A stretch of 60,663 nucleotides of DNA from assembly GCA_048359995.1 (NCBI GenBank), contig DBGCPK010000020.1, positions 1 to 60,663 of the forward strand. Reading direction: 5' to 3'. The notes under the pieces are model-generated. The model did not search any database, had not been told where the DNA came from, and saw only the letters and a program-made list of their open reading frames with translations. How positions within the stretch are numbered: position 1 is the stretch's first letter; each line of letters opens with the position of its first letter. Made by a program: the position numbers and the translations under genes. This document shows positions 42,643 through 52,029 of this stretch, piece by piece. Source of the DNA: UBA3210 sp048359995 (GTDB lineage Bacteria; Bacillota_I; Bacilli_A; RFN20; CAG-449).

Positions 42643-44688
42643 ATGAAAAAAACGAAAAGCCGAATAATGGGCGCGCTTCTCTTGACTGCGCTGACTTTGA
42701 CCGGCTGTCAAAAGGAACGGAATCCTTCGAGTTCGACGATTTCCTCCGTCAATTCGGAAACTTCTTCGCTCGTCTCGACGGCTTCTTCGGTTTCAAGTTC
42801 GGAAATTCAAGGGGATTCTTCTCTGTCCGTCGCGATCGGCGATCTCTATCAAGGGTACTACGCTTCGATTACCGCGTGGGAAAACGGCGAAGACTTGAAA
42901 AGACAACTGCATTCGTTGATTTCGAACAATATCGTATATCAACCTTACAATTCCAACTGGGAAGTCAATAGTCTGGCCGATCAATCGCAGACCAATTTCG
43001 ATAAGGTCGAGCAGGTCTATTCCAAAGAGGAAATTTTAAAGACGGAGACCAATTACAATGGCAAGGGATGGCAAAAAGAACATGCGTTTTGCCAATCTTT
43101 AATGGATCATTATGTCAGCGGAAAAACGATCAACGTCGCGATGGACGGAAGTGTCAAAGTTCAAAGCGCGGACTTGAACGAAAGCGGATTTCTCTTCCGT
43201 TTTCAGGGGGAAGAGATCGTCGTTTCCGCCGTACAATGTAACGAAGACGGGGTGGAAACGCCTTCGAAATATACCATCGCAAACGGAAATCTCCTCAAAA
43301 ACGGAGAAGTTTTCTGCGCTTTGTCTTCCGTTTCCGGAATGAACGTTTTTTCCGATGGAAACGGCGGGGAGGAAATTCGCCTTCTTCGGGACGGTGAAGA
43401 GGAAGTTTCGTTGGGAAAACTGAGCGTGCTGACCTTTTCCCGATCGGAAGAAGGATCGAAAGGCGGCATCGCCAGCGATTATCACAATCTATTCGCCTCG
43501 TTTTACTCGGGGAATACGGCGCGGGGGAACAAGGAACTCGGCTCTGCGACAGGAACGATTACTTCGCGCGGGGACGATTACAAGGCCGATACGGTTCATT
43601 TTGAGCCGAGCGATACGGATAAAGGTCTGCTTTCCAGAGCGATCTTGTACATGGACACTTGCTACGCGGATATCAGGATCGAAGAGGGAAACTTTTCGAT
43701 GAATGATGTGCTGCTCAACGGATACGGAATTCACGGAAATCGGAGCGAGTTGGTCTCTTGGGCTTCGTCTTTCGGCGTCGACGTTCACGAATATCAGCAC
43801 AACGAGGTGGTTTATTCCTATCAGAGCAATCGGAATCCTTATGTCGATTTCCCTCTGTTTGTCGATTACGTGTACGGATCGAAAAAAGATCAAGCGGGAA
43901 CGATCGAAGATGTGATTGCTTCGGCGAGTTTTCTGCAACTGAAAATGAACGAAAGAGTTTATCGGAATATGGCCGTCGAAGGAGTCAAGTACGAATACAA
44001 GGTGGGCGAAGCGTTTTCTCGCGAAGATATCGCGCATACTTATACGGTTTATACCGATCTCTCGAAAGAAGAGACGGACGGAGAATCGCTTTCCTTTTCT
44101 TTGAACGACGGCTATATATTCACGGAGGAAGACGTCGGCGTCAAAGAAGTGATCGTCGGCGACGGAAGAACGTCGGTGTCGTATTCCATCACCGTGTCTC
44201 CGGAAAGCGCGAATAAAGATTTCGAATACGTCTATTCATTCATCAAGGACGGAAAGGCCGATTCGGCTTTGCTGCAAGGTTTGTCTTCCACGAATCCGTT
44301 GGAGGTTTCCATGGACGCATTGACCTTCCGATTCTCGATGGAAAACGGCGCGCGGGGAACAGGAAATAAAGACAAGGGCGTCGCTTTCGGAAACGGAACG
44401 ACTCCGGCGGGCAGCGTGACGATAGAATCCCTCGAACCGGTTCAGATCGACGGTTTGACAAAGGTGAAAGAAGTGCAGGTGAATTCTTCCAATGCGTCGG
44501 GAGGAACTTATTTGCTTCAAGTCTATGTCGGCGAGACCTTGATCGGTCAGGCCTCGGGAGGCAATACGACGGCGCAGGTTTTCTCTTTCGCGTGCGAAAC
44601 GCCGGTAGAAGGAAATTTGAAAATCGTCTTCTCCGGAATCACGAAAACGCTGTATCTGAAAGAAATTTCCGTCGATTTTACGGATTGA
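42643..44688 (+). CDS. Endonuclease I lipoprotein (NucM/EndA family)
   Basis: A 681-residue lipoprotein. The start at 42643 has AGGTGAT at the right distance. The lipobox is LTGC, followed by a Ser-rich linker to about 60. The nuclease domain (about 65-440) shows NGKGWQKEHAFC (about 142), DYHNLFASFYSGNTARGNKE (about 277), FEPSDTDKGLLSRAILYMD and HNEVVYSYQSNRNPYVDFP (about 385). About 130 residues lie between the first two blocks, more than I expect for the family. Two beta-rich C-terminal domains follow. It probably degrades DNA outside the cell for nutrients. A TATAAT at 42620 is the likely -10. Confidence 0.9.
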   Translation: MKKTKSRIMGALLLTALTLTGCQKERNPSSSTISSVNSETSSLVSTASSVSSSEIQGDSSLSVAIGDLYQGYYASITAWENGEDLKRQLHSLISNNIVYQPYNSNWEVNSLADQSQTNFDKVEQVYSKEEILKTETNYNGKGWQKEHAFCQSLMDHYVSGKTINVAMDGSVKVQSADLNESGFLFRFQGEEIVVSAVQCNEDGVETPSKYTIANGNLLKNGEVFCALSSVSGMNVFSDGNGGEEIRLLRDGEEEVSLGKLSVLTFSRSEEGSKGGIASDYHNLFASFYSGNTARGNKELGSATGTITSRGDDYKADTVHFEPSDTDKGLLSRAILYMDTCYADIRIEEGNFSMNDVLLNGYGIHGNRSELVSWASSFGVDVHEYQHNEVVYSYQSNRNPYVDFPLFVDYVYGSKKDQAGTIEDVIASASFLQLKMNERVYRNMAVEGVKYEYKVGEAFSREDIAHTYTVYTDLSKEETDGESLSFSLNDGYIFTEEDVGVKEVIVGDGRTSVSYSITVSPESANKDFEYVYSFIKDGKADSALLQGLSSTNPLEVSMDALTFRFSMENGARGTGNKDKGVAFGNGTTPAGSVTIESLEPVQIDGLTKVKEVQVNSSNASGGTYLLQVYVGETLIGQASGGNTTAQVFSFACETPVEGNLKIVFSGITKTLYLKEISVDFTD

Positions 44689-44708
44689 TAGTGAACTTTT
44701 CTTCTTTG

Positions 44709-44717
44709 TGGTATGAT
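44709..44717 (+). promoter_or_regulatory. Promoter of the aro operon
   Basis: Extended -10 TGgTATGAT 44 bases before aroB. No -35 at 17 bases. No leader peptide or T box was seen. Confidence 0.55.
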
Positions 44718-44760
44718 AAGAAACAAGCCGTCGTCTTCGTCGGTTTGAAAGGGTTAAAAG

Positions 44761-45777
44761 ATGGATTTGGAAGTGCGGGTATCCGAAAAGACGTATAGGA
44801 TCGCGATGGAACGAGGCTCTCTGTCTCACCTTCGCGACTATTTCGATTTTTCCGATTCGAAAGTGCTGATTCTCAGCGATGACGGCGTTCCGAGCGTCTA
44901 TCGGGAAATTCTCCTCGAACAGATCGAAAACGCGTACAGTTTGGTCGTAAAGCAAGGGGAAGAAGCAAAGTCGGCGGAAAGATTTTTGGAAGTGCAGCGA
45001 TTTCTTCTCGCGCATCAGTTTCAAAAGACCGACGTTTTGTTGGCTTTGGGAGGGGGCGTCGTCTCCGATTTAGGCGCTTTTTCGGCCGCGGTTTACAAGC
45101 GCGGAATGCGTTTAATCATCCTTCCGACGACGACGTTAAGCCAGATCGACGCTTCCGTGGGCGGAAAAAACGGCATCAATTTCGAAGGCGTCAAGAATAT
45201 GATCGGCACATACTATCATCCCGATCTGGTCTTGATCGACACGGACACTTTGAAGACGTTACCGCGCCGACACTATTTCAACGGGTTGGTCGAAGCGTTG
45301 AAGACGGGACTGATTTTGAATCCGGAATTGTACAGGCTCTTTAAGAATCGGGAATACGACGAAAGAATCGACCGCGTGATCTTTCTTTCTTTGCAGAGCA
45401 AAATCGCGGTCGTCGAACGGGACGAAAGAGAGGCGAACGGTCGAATGATTCTCAATTTCGGTCATACTTTGGCTCACGCTTTCGAGAGTATGAATCATCT
45501 GAAAGGTCTGTATCACGGGGAGGCCGTCGCCAACGGAATGCTCTATATGATCGACGATCCGGATTTGAAAAAAGAGGTTCGGGAAATCGTCGAGGAAATG
45601 AACATACCTCTCATCGAAAATCCGGATCCGGAAGAAGTGATCCGTTATGTGGAAAATGACAAAAAGTGGAGAAAGAATGCGCTGAATTTGGTTTTGGTGC
45701 GGGAAGTCGGAAAAGGAGAAATCGTCTCCTCCGACATCGAAGAAATCAGAAAAAGAATCGGAGGTGGCGAAAGGTGA
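44761..45777 (+). CDS. aroB: 3-Dehydroquinate synthase
   Basis: A 338-residue enzyme. ALGGGVVSDLGAFSAAVYKRG is the NAD-binding loop, LPTTTLSQIDASVGGKNGIN a family block, and LNFGHTLAHAFE holds zinc-binding His residues together with YHGEAV. It closes DAHP to dehydroquinate, the second step of the shikimate pathway. It is the first gene of the operon; AGGG lies before the start. Its stop overlaps the aroC start as GTGA. Confidence 0.96.
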   Translation: MDLEVRVSEKTYRIAMERGSLSHLRDYFDFSDSKVLILSDDGVPSVYREILLEQIENAYSLVVKQGEEAKSAERFLEVQRFLLAHQFQKTDVLLALGGGVVSDLGAFSAAVYKRGMRLIILPTTTLSQIDASVGGKNGINFEGVKNMIGTYYHPDLVLIDTDTLKTLPRRHYFNGLVEALKTGLILNPELYRLFKNREYDERIDRVIFLSLQSKIAVVERDEREANGRMILNFGHTLAHAFESMNHLKGLYHGEAVANGMLYMIDDPDLKKEVREIVEEMNIPLIENPDPEEVIRYVENDKKWRKNALNLVLVREVGKGEIVSSDIEEIRKRIGGGER

Positions 45778-46865
45778 GTTCGATCGGAAATCTTTTTAAG
45801 GTGACGGTTTTCGGGGAATCGCACGGGCCGCAGATCGGCGTGGTGATTTCCGGAATGCCGGAGGGAAGAACCCTCGACTTCGATCGGCTGAATCGAATGT
45901 TGGATCGCCGACGGGGGATCGAAACGCTGTCGACGGCAAGAAGAGAAAAGGACGAGTACAAGGTCGTATCGGGATATTTCGACGGAAAGACGACCGGCGC
46001 GCCGCTTACCATTGTCGTCGGAAACGAGGATATCGACGACTCGGTTTATCTTCGCGATATCGTTCGGCCGTCGCATGCCGATTACAACGCGTATGTGAAG
46101 TATCGGGGATTTCAGGATTATCGCGGCGGCGGCTCTTTTTCCGGCCGTTTAAGCGCTTGCTATGTCATCGCGGGGACGATCGCGGAATCGCTTCTGAACG
46201 AAAAGGGAATCTATCTCGCCTCTCGGATAAAGAGGATCTACGATGTCGAAGACGACGATTCCGAAGCGCCGACGGAAGAAGTTCTTCGAAAACTCAATGA
46301 TCGGGTTTTTCCGACCTTTTCGGAAGAAAAGAAGGCGCTGATGCAGAAAAGGATTTGCGAAGCGCGCGCCGAGCAAGACTCGTTGGGAGGAATCGTCGAA
46401 ACCTATATCGACCTTCGCGGACATTGGATCGGCAATCCGCTTTTCGGTTCGGTGGAGAGCAAAATCTCTTCCTATCTGTTTGCTTTGGGCGGAGTCAAAG
46501 GAATTGCCTTCGGCGAGGGCTTCGGCTTCGCAAGGCTCAAAGGCAGTGAAGCCAACGACGCTTACGGGATCGAAAACGGCGAAATCGTTACGAAAACGAA
46601 TCGAAACGGAGGTATACTCGGAGGAATTGCCGGCAAAGATCCGATCGTCTTTTCTACGGTTATCAAGCCGACGCCGTCGATCGGAAAAGAGCAGACGACG
46701 GTTGATCTCTCGCGGAAAGAAGAAATCCGCGCGACGATTCGGGGAAGGCACGACCCGTGTATCGTTCCGAGAGTTTTATACGGGATCAACGCTTTAAGCG
46801 CTTTGGCGATTCTCGATTTGATTTTAGAAGAATACGGAAGAGACTATTTTCGGAGGGAAAAATGA
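45774..46865 (+). CDS. aroC: Chorismate synthase
   Basis: A 363-residue enzyme. The GTG start overlaps the aroB stop, and the product then begins SSIGNLFKVTVFGESHGPQI, the conserved N-terminus. RPSHADYNAYVKY and GRLSA (here FSGRLSACYVIAG) are the FMN and substrate blocks, and RHDPCIVPRV closes the site. It needs reduced FMN to make chorismate from EPSP. The next gene starts as ATGA. Confidence 0.96.
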   Translation: MSSIGNLFKVTVFGESHGPQIGVVISGMPEGRTLDFDRLNRMLDRRRGIETLSTARREKDEYKVVSGYFDGKTTGAPLTIVVGNEDIDDSVYLRDIVRPSHADYNAYVKYRGFQDYRGGGSFSGRLSACYVIAGTIAESLLNEKGIYLASRIKRIYDVEDDDSEAPTEEVLRKLNDRVFPTFSEEKKALMQKRICEARAEQDSLGGIVETYIDLRGHWIGNPLFGSVESKISSYLFALGGVKGIAFGEGFGFARLKGSEANDAYGIENGEIVTKTNRNGGILGGIAGKDPIVFSTVIKPTPSIGKEQTTVDLSRKEEIRATIRGRHDPCIVPRVLYGINALSALAILDLILEEYGRDYFRREK

Positions 46866-48112
46866 CATTCTATCTGATCGGATATCCTCTGGGGTACTCC
46901 TACTCGCCGGAAATTCATCGCCTGTTCAACGAAAGAATCGAGTACTATGAAAAGCCGTTGAAAGAAGAGGAACTCGGAGTTTTTCTAAGAAAAAAGGCTT
47001 TTGCCGGATTGAACGTGACCATTCCTTATAAGGAAAAAGTTCTTCCTTTCCTCGACGAGATCGACGACGCGGCGAAAACAATCGGCGCGGTGAACACGAT
47101 CGTTTGCCGAGAAAATCGGCTGATCGGCTATAACACCGACTATTCGGGCGTCGAGCGGACTCTCGCGCATCATCGTGTCGATGTGAAAGGAAAAATCGCG
47201 ATGATTCTCGGAAGCGGCGGAACGTATAAAACCATTCGGTACGTTCTCGAAAAGGCGGGTGCGAGGAAAATCATCGGCGTTTCCAGAAATCCGCGCGACG
47301 AGAATTTTATCTCCTATTCGGAAGCGGTAAAAATGAAAGATATTCAGATCTTGATAAATACCACGCCGGTGGGAACTTTTCCGGCTACGGACGAAGCGCC
47401 TTTGCTTCTCGACGATTTCCCTAATCTGCAATGCGTCTTCGATATGATTTACAACCCTTACCGAACCGAATTGCTTCTGAGAGCCAAAGAACGGGGGATA
47501 AAGACCATCAACGGGCTGATGCCTTTGGTCTATCAGGCGGGGCTTGCCGAAGAACTTTTCTTCTCTTCTCCGATCGGCGAGGATATCTACCGCGAAGTCT
47601 ATGCGGAAACGCGTAGAAAAAAAAGGTCGATCGTTTTGATCGGAATGTCGGGTTCGGGGAAATCGAGCGCGGGGGCTTTGCTTTCGGAAAGGTTGAATTT
47701 GGAATTGGTCGACCTCGACCGAGAAGTCGAAAAGCACTGCCGGTGTTCGATTAAAGAGATTTTCGAAAAGCGAGGGGAAGCTCATTTTCGGAAATGCGAA
47801 GAGAAAATCGCCTTAAAATCGGCATTTTCGAAGGGAAAAGTGATCGTCACGGGCGGAGGGCTTGTCGAAAACGATCGAGCGATGCGCTTCCTCTGTCAAA
47901 CCGGTCTGATCGTCAACCTGAAAAGAAAAACGGACGAAAGCCTCTTCGGAAAGGATCGCCCGAAGTTAAGGAATCGGCAGGACTACGATGACCTGTACGA
48001 GAAAAGAAAGGAAAAGTATCTCCGTTATGCCGACGCGACGATCGAGAACGACGATAGTCTGGAAGAAACGGTATCGAAGGTGGTGAAAATCGATGAAAGT
48101 GATGATTATTAA
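46862..48112 (+). CDS. Fused shikimate dehydrogenase - shikimate kinase
   Basis: A 416-residue bifunctional protein starting at an ATGA overlap with aroC. Residues 1-255 are AroE: SYSPEIHRLFN, the catalytic Lys in NVTIPYKEKV, NTDYSG, and the dinucleotide loop GSGGTYKTI. Residues 257-416 are AroK: Walker A GMSGSGKSSAG (about 260), LVDLDREVE, HFRKCEEK, TGGGLVEND and a lid with RPKLRN. No stop or frameshift separates the two. It carries out steps 4 and 5 of the pathway in one chain. The usual dehydrogenase loop GAGGA has Thr-Tyr after it here. Confidence 0.93.
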   Translation: MTFYLIGYPLGYSYSPEIHRLFNERIEYYEKPLKEEELGVFLRKKAFAGLNVTIPYKEKVLPFLDEIDDAAKTIGAVNTIVCRENRLIGYNTDYSGVERTLAHHRVDVKGKIAMILGSGGTYKTIRYVLEKAGARKIIGVSRNPRDENFISYSEAVKMKDIQILINTTPVGTFPATDEAPLLLDDFPNLQCVFDMIYNPYRTELLLRAKERGIKTINGLMPLVYQAGLAEELFFSSPIGEDIYREVYAETRRKKRSIVLIGMSGSGKSSAGALLSERLNLELVDLDREVEKHCRCSIKEIFEKRGEAHFRKCEEKIALKSAFSKGKVIVTGGGLVENDRAMRFLCQTGLIVNLKRKTDESLFGKDRPKLRNRQDYDDLYEKRKEKYLRYADATIENDDSLEETVSKVVKIDESDDY

Positions 48113-48530
48113 CGGTCCGAATCTCAACCTTTTGGGTATTCGGGAAAAGAACATATACGGATCGACATCGTACAAAGCATTGCGCAAGGGAATCCGAAAG
48201 TATGCGAAAAAGAAGAAAGTTCGCGTGCGGATATATCAGTCCAACGAGGAAGGCAAATTGGTCGATTTGATCCAGAAGGCCTACTTTAAAAGGTTTGACG
48301 GCATCATCATCAATCCCGCCGCGTATACGCATACATCGATCGCCTTGCTCGACGCGCTGAAAAGCGTTTGCGTCAGGACGATCGAAGTGCATATCAGCGA
48401 CATCGAAAAAAGAGAAGATTTCCGAAAAAAATCTTATGTCGGCGAATATGCCGAAAAAAGAATTATCGGACACGGCGTCGAAGGATACTACGAAGCCATC
48501 GACGCATTATTGGGAGAGAAGAAATTATGA
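48093..48530 (+). CDS. aroQ: Type II 3-dehydroquinate dehydratase
   Basis: A 145-residue dodecameric-type enzyme. IINGPNLNLLGIRE, YQSNEEGKLVDLI, INPAAYTHTSIAL (the active site) and EVHISDIEKREDFR with the His are all present; the active Tyr is in the IYGSTSY loop. It overlaps the preceding gene by 20 bases. It dehydrates dehydroquinate to dehydroshikimate, step 3. Confidence 0.95.
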   Translation: MKVMIINGPNLNLLGIREKNIYGSTSYKALRKGIRKYAKKKKVRVRIYQSNEEGKLVDLIQKAYFKRFDGIIINPAAYTHTSIALLDALKSVCVRTIEVHISDIEKREDFRKKSYVGEYAEKRIIGHGVEGYYEAIDALLGEKKL

Positions 48531-49546
48531 TATTAACGTTAGTCAGCGACATTCAGGAAAAACAAATATCCGACATCGAGCGATTCTTTCAAGCTTTCGA
48601 TTGCAAGACTTTGTTCATCAAAGGGGATAAAATCACCTCGTGCAATGTCATCGGAGAGACGACGAAGATCGACGAAAATTCGGTGATGGCGCTTTCCGGC
48701 GTCGAATCGGTCAGAAGAATCGCCACGCCGTACAAACAAGTTTCCCGCATTTTTCACAAAGAAGATACGATCGTGAAAGTCGGTCCGATTCCCGTCGGAG
48801 GCGATTCTCCCGTAGTGATCATCGGCGGACCTTGCTCGGTCGAAAGCGAAGAACAGATTTCGGATATTGCCTTTCACGTCAAAGAAGCAGGCGGGAAGAT
48901 GCTTCGGGGCGGCGCGTACAAACCGAGAACTTCTCCTTACGCGTTTCAGGGCTTGGGAACTCGGGGCATTTTGGCCATGGCGGAAGCGGGCAGGAAAAAC
49001 GGGCTTCCGATCGTATCGGAACTGATGAGCGAAGACAAGATCGACGAATTCGAAAAGCACGTGGACTTGATTCAGATCGGCGCAAGGAATATGCAGAATT
49101 TCGAACTCCTGAAAGCGGTGGGAAAAAGAACGACGAAACCGATCCTTTTGAAACGGGGAATGGCTGCGACCATCGAGGAATGGCTGATGTCGGCGGAATA
49201 CATCGTCGCTTCGGGCAATCCGAACGTCATACTTTGCGAAAGGGGAATCCGTACCTTTGAAAAATATACGAGGAATACCCTCGATGTCAGCGTGATTCCT
49301 CTGATAAAGAAATATTCGCATCTTCCGATCGTCATCGATCCGAGCCACGCGACGGGAAAATGGGATCTGGTGGAAGCGATGTCTCTGGCTTCGATCGCAG
49401 CCGGCTGCGACGGGCTGATCATCGAAGTTCACAACCAGCCCGAAAAAGCGTTCAGCGACGGGCAGCAATGCTTAAAATACGATCAATTCGCATCTCTGAT
49501 CGAAAAAGGAAGAAAGATCGCCCGAGTGATCGGACGGGATATTTAA
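48527..49546 (+). CDS. aroF: DAHP synthase, type I beta with regulatory domain
   Basis: A 339-residue enzyme. The start is the ATGA overlap with aroQ. Residues 1-75 form a ferredoxin-like domain as in the T. maritima enzyme, where it senses tyrosine or phenylalanine. The barrel follows: GGPCSVESEEQ, GAYKPRTSPYAFQG, IGARNMQNF, LLKRGMAATIEEW and VIDPSHATGKWD, covering phosphate- and metal-binding residues. It condenses PEP and erythrose-4-phosphate, the first step. Feedback by tyrosine or phenylalanine is an inference from the domain. Confidence 0.95.
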   Translation: MILTLVSDIQEKQISDIERFFQAFDCKTLFIKGDKITSCNVIGETTKIDENSVMALSGVESVRRIATPYKQVSRIFHKEDTIVKVGPIPVGGDSPVVIIGGPCSVESEEQISDIAFHVKEAGGKMLRGGAYKPRTSPYAFQGLGTRGILAMAEAGRKNGLPIVSELMSEDKIDEFEKHVDLIQIGARNMQNFELLKAVGKRTTKPILLKRGMAATIEEWLMSAEYIVASGNPNVILCERGIRTFEKYTRNTLDVSVIPLIKKYSHLPIVIDPSHATGKWDLVEAMSLASIAAGCDGLIIEVHNQPEKAFSDGQQCLKYDQFASLIEKGRKIARVIGRDI

Positions 49547-49547
49547 A

Positions 49548-50795
49548 ATGGCCAGAGTGCGCATTCGCCGATCGCACTGTTTAGGATCGGTATCGATACC
49601 TTGTTCCAAGAGCGACGCTCATCGGAAGATCATCGCCGCGGGTCTGGCGTTCGGAGAAACGAGTCGCGTCGACAGAATCGACTTTTCCGACGATTTGAGG
49701 CACACGTTGGACGCGATGCGCTTTTTCGGAGAAATCGGCGTTTTCGACCATTCCGTCGAAATCCATTCCGCGATTCCGGAAAAAAGAACGGCGTTTTTCG
49801 ACGCGGGCGAATCGGGATCGACTCTACGCTTTTTGCTACCGCTTTTCGCGCATTTCTTCGAGTTCACCAGAATAAAGGCGCAAAGAAGGCTTTTGGAACG
49901 ACCGTTGGATATCTATCGGGAAATCTTTCGGGAACGCCTGAAAATCGGGGAAGAAATCGAATTGACCGGAGGGCTTGATCACGGAGACTACCGCGTCTAT
50001 GGGAATCTTTCCTCGCAATTCGTTTCCGGTCTTCTCTTCGCTCTTCCGCTTCTGAAAGGCGATTCGACGATATCCGTTTCGGGAAAATTCGAATCCAAAC
50101 CGTATGTCGATATGACCATGTCAACCTTGGAAAAAGCCGGAATCCGCATCGAAGAAAAGAATAACTCGTATTTTATTCGGGGGAATCAGCGTTACAAAAA
50201 AGGTCTTTATCGCGTCGAGGGCGATTATTCTCAACTGGCTTTTTTTGCGGTTCTCGGTCAAATCAATTCACCGATTCACGTCGATATCGATCCGAAAAGC
50301 ACCCGACAAGGCGATGCGCGGATAATATCGATTATCCGCGATTTCAACGGCAAAGTCGTCGAAGATGAAAGAGGGTATGATTTCTATCCGTCGAATTTGA
50401 AAGCGGCACAGGTGGATTTAAGCGATCAGCCGGATTTAGGTCCGATTCTCTTCGTTTTAGCGCTGTTTGCCGAAGGAACGAGCCGTTTTTACAATGTTCG
50501 GAGGCTGAGGTACAAAGAATGCGATCGCATCGCGGCGATGAAAAGCGAATTGAAAAAATTCGGCGCGGAGATTCAGGACGAGGAGAACGAAGTCCGAATC
50601 AACGGGCAGAGGGTTCATACTCCCGTTCAGGTCATCGACGCGCACGGCGATCATCGCATTCTCATGGCTTTATCCATATTGGCGACGATGACCGATCGAA
50701 CCGTTCTGGAAGATTCGGATTGCGTCCGCAAGTCGTATCCGAACTTCTTCCGCGATTTGAAAAGAATCGGAATCGAGGTGGAAAACGATGATTGA
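49548..50795 (+). CDS. aroA: EPSP synthase
   Basis: A 415-residue enzyme. SVSIPCSKSDAHRKIIAAGL is the N-terminal PGSKS-type loop (with Cys for Gly), and GESGSTLRFLLPLF the PEP-binding block in the form common in Gram-positive EPSPS. LRYKECDRI and DAHGDHRILMAL (the late Asp-His-Arg) are intact. It joins PEP to shikimate-3-phosphate. It begins one base after aroF and overlaps tyrA by 8 bases. Confidence 0.95.
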   Translation: MARVRIRRSHCLGSVSIPCSKSDAHRKIIAAGLAFGETSRVDRIDFSDDLRHTLDAMRFFGEIGVFDHSVEIHSAIPEKRTAFFDAGESGSTLRFLLPLFAHFFEFTRIKAQRRLLERPLDIYREIFRERLKIGEEIELTGGLDHGDYRVYGNLSSQFVSGLLFALPLLKGDSTISVSGKFESKPYVDMTMSTLEKAGIRIEEKNNSYFIRGNQRYKKGLYRVEGDYSQLAFFAVLGQINSPIHVDIDPKSTRQGDARIISIIRDFNGKVVEDERGYDFYPSNLKAAQVDLSDQPDLGPILFVLALFAEGTSRFYNVRRLRYKECDRIAAMKSELKKFGAEIQDEENEVRINGQRVHTPVQVIDAHGDHRILMALSILATMTDRTVLEDSDCVRKSYPNFFRDLKRIGIEVENDD

Positions 50796-51636
50796 CAGAG
50801 AAAAGAATTTTTTGATCGTCGGTCTCGGCATGATGGGCGGTTCATACGGCGAAAGGCTGTCGAAAGCCGGCTATTCGGTTTACGCGACGGATATCGATCC
50901 CGAGGCTTTGGAAATCGGAAGAAACAGGGGGATAATCCGAAATGAAGGCGAAAGCGAAGAAGAACTTCTCGGGTCCGCGGATTACCTGATTCTGGCTCTT
51001 CCTCCTTCTCTTTGCGTCCCTTGGGTCGAAGCGCATCAGAAGAAGATGAAAAAGGGGATAATCCTCACCGATATCCTCGGAGTTAAATCCCGTTTTGTCG
51101 ACGAGATGCAGGATCTTCTGGAAGACGACCGGGAATTGATTTCGATGCACCCGATGACGGGGAAAGAGACCAAAGGCGTCGTTCATTCTTCCGGAAATAT
51201 CTTCAACTCTTCCAATATGCTGATCGTTCCGTCGAAGAAAAATACCCCGCGCGGGATAAAATTTGCCAAAGAACTGTCGAAGATTCTCGACGTCAAAAAC
51301 GTCCGAATCGTTCCATTAGAGGAACACGATCGGGTGGTAGGATACGTTTCTCATCTTCCTCATCTTCTCGCGGTCGGCTTGATCAATTCCTGTCCGAATA
51401 AAGACATCGTCGAATGCGCCGGAACGGCTTTTCGGGATTTTTCGAGAATCGCGAACATCAACGAATCTCTGTGGGGAGAGATTTTCATGGAAAATCGGGG
51501 GGAACTGATTCCCTTGATCGACGAATACGTCGAACGATTGACGCGCCTTGAAAAGGCGATGCGGGAAGAGGATCGGGAAGCGCTGAACGAAGAATTGAAA
51601 AAAAGCCGAGAGACGATGAACCGGTTCAGGAGGTAA
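50788..51636 (+). CDS. tyrA: Prephenate dehydrogenase
   Basis: A 282-residue enzyme. FLIVGLGMMGGSYGERLSKAG is the NAD loop; ISMHPMTGKETKGV and YVSHLPHLLAVGL are the prephenate-binding blocks with conserved His residues. No ACT domain is attached. It makes 4-hydroxyphenylpyruvate for tyrosine. A prephenate dehydratase for phenylalanine is not in the window. Confidence 0.95.
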   Translation: MIDREKNFLIVGLGMMGGSYGERLSKAGYSVYATDIDPEALEIGRNRGIIRNEGESEEELLGSADYLILALPPSLCVPWVEAHQKKMKKGIILTDILGVKSRFVDEMQDLLEDDRELISMHPMTGKETKGVVHSSGNIFNSSNMLIVPSKKNTPRGIKFAKELSKILDVKNVRIVPLEEHDRVVGYVSHLPHLLAVGLINSCPNKDIVECAGTAFRDFSRIANINESLWGEIFMENRGELIPLIDEYVERLTRLEKAMREEDREALNEELKKSRETMNRFRR

Positions 51637-51639
51637 AAG

Positions 51640-52029
51640 ATGGAGATTACGCTGACGAATATGTGCCTGATTGTCGATAGCGAAGGGCGGATTCTCGTGC
51701 AAAATCGCGTTAAAAAGGACTGGCCGGGTCTAACCTTTCCGGGCGGACACGTTCAAAACGAAGAATCTTCTTTCGACTCCGTGATTCGCGAAATCAAAGA
51801 AGAGACCGGATTGAGTTTAAACTCTCTTTCTCCCGTCGGGTTCTATGAATGGCTCGGAGCGAAGAGAGAATTGAGTCTGCTCTTTTTCAGCGACGACTAT
51901 TCGGGGACGTTGCATTCCTCTTCGGAAGGCGAGGTCTTTTTTATCCGTCCCGAAGATCTTTCTCGATATCCATGGAGTGTGGATTTCGACAGGATTTTGA
52001 AAGTATACGGCGCTTTTTTCAAGCGATAA
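51640..52029 (+). CDS. Nudix hydrolase at the end of the aro operon
   Basis: A 129-residue Nudix protein with GGHVQNEESSFDSVIREIKE followed by E-T-G, a complete Nudix box. It resembles the 8-oxo-dGTP diphosphatase group (MCLIVDSEGRILVQNR). It starts 4 bases after tyrA behind AGGAGG. Any link with aromatic biosynthesis is unclear. Its stop abuts the stop of the convergent chorismate mutase gene. Confidence 0.9.
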   Translation: MEITLTNMCLIVDSEGRILVQNRVKKDWPGLTFPGGHVQNEESSFDSVIREIKEETGLSLNSLSPVGFYEWLGAKRELSLLFFSDDYSGTLHSSSEGEVFFIRPEDLSRYPWSVDFDRILKVYGAFFKR

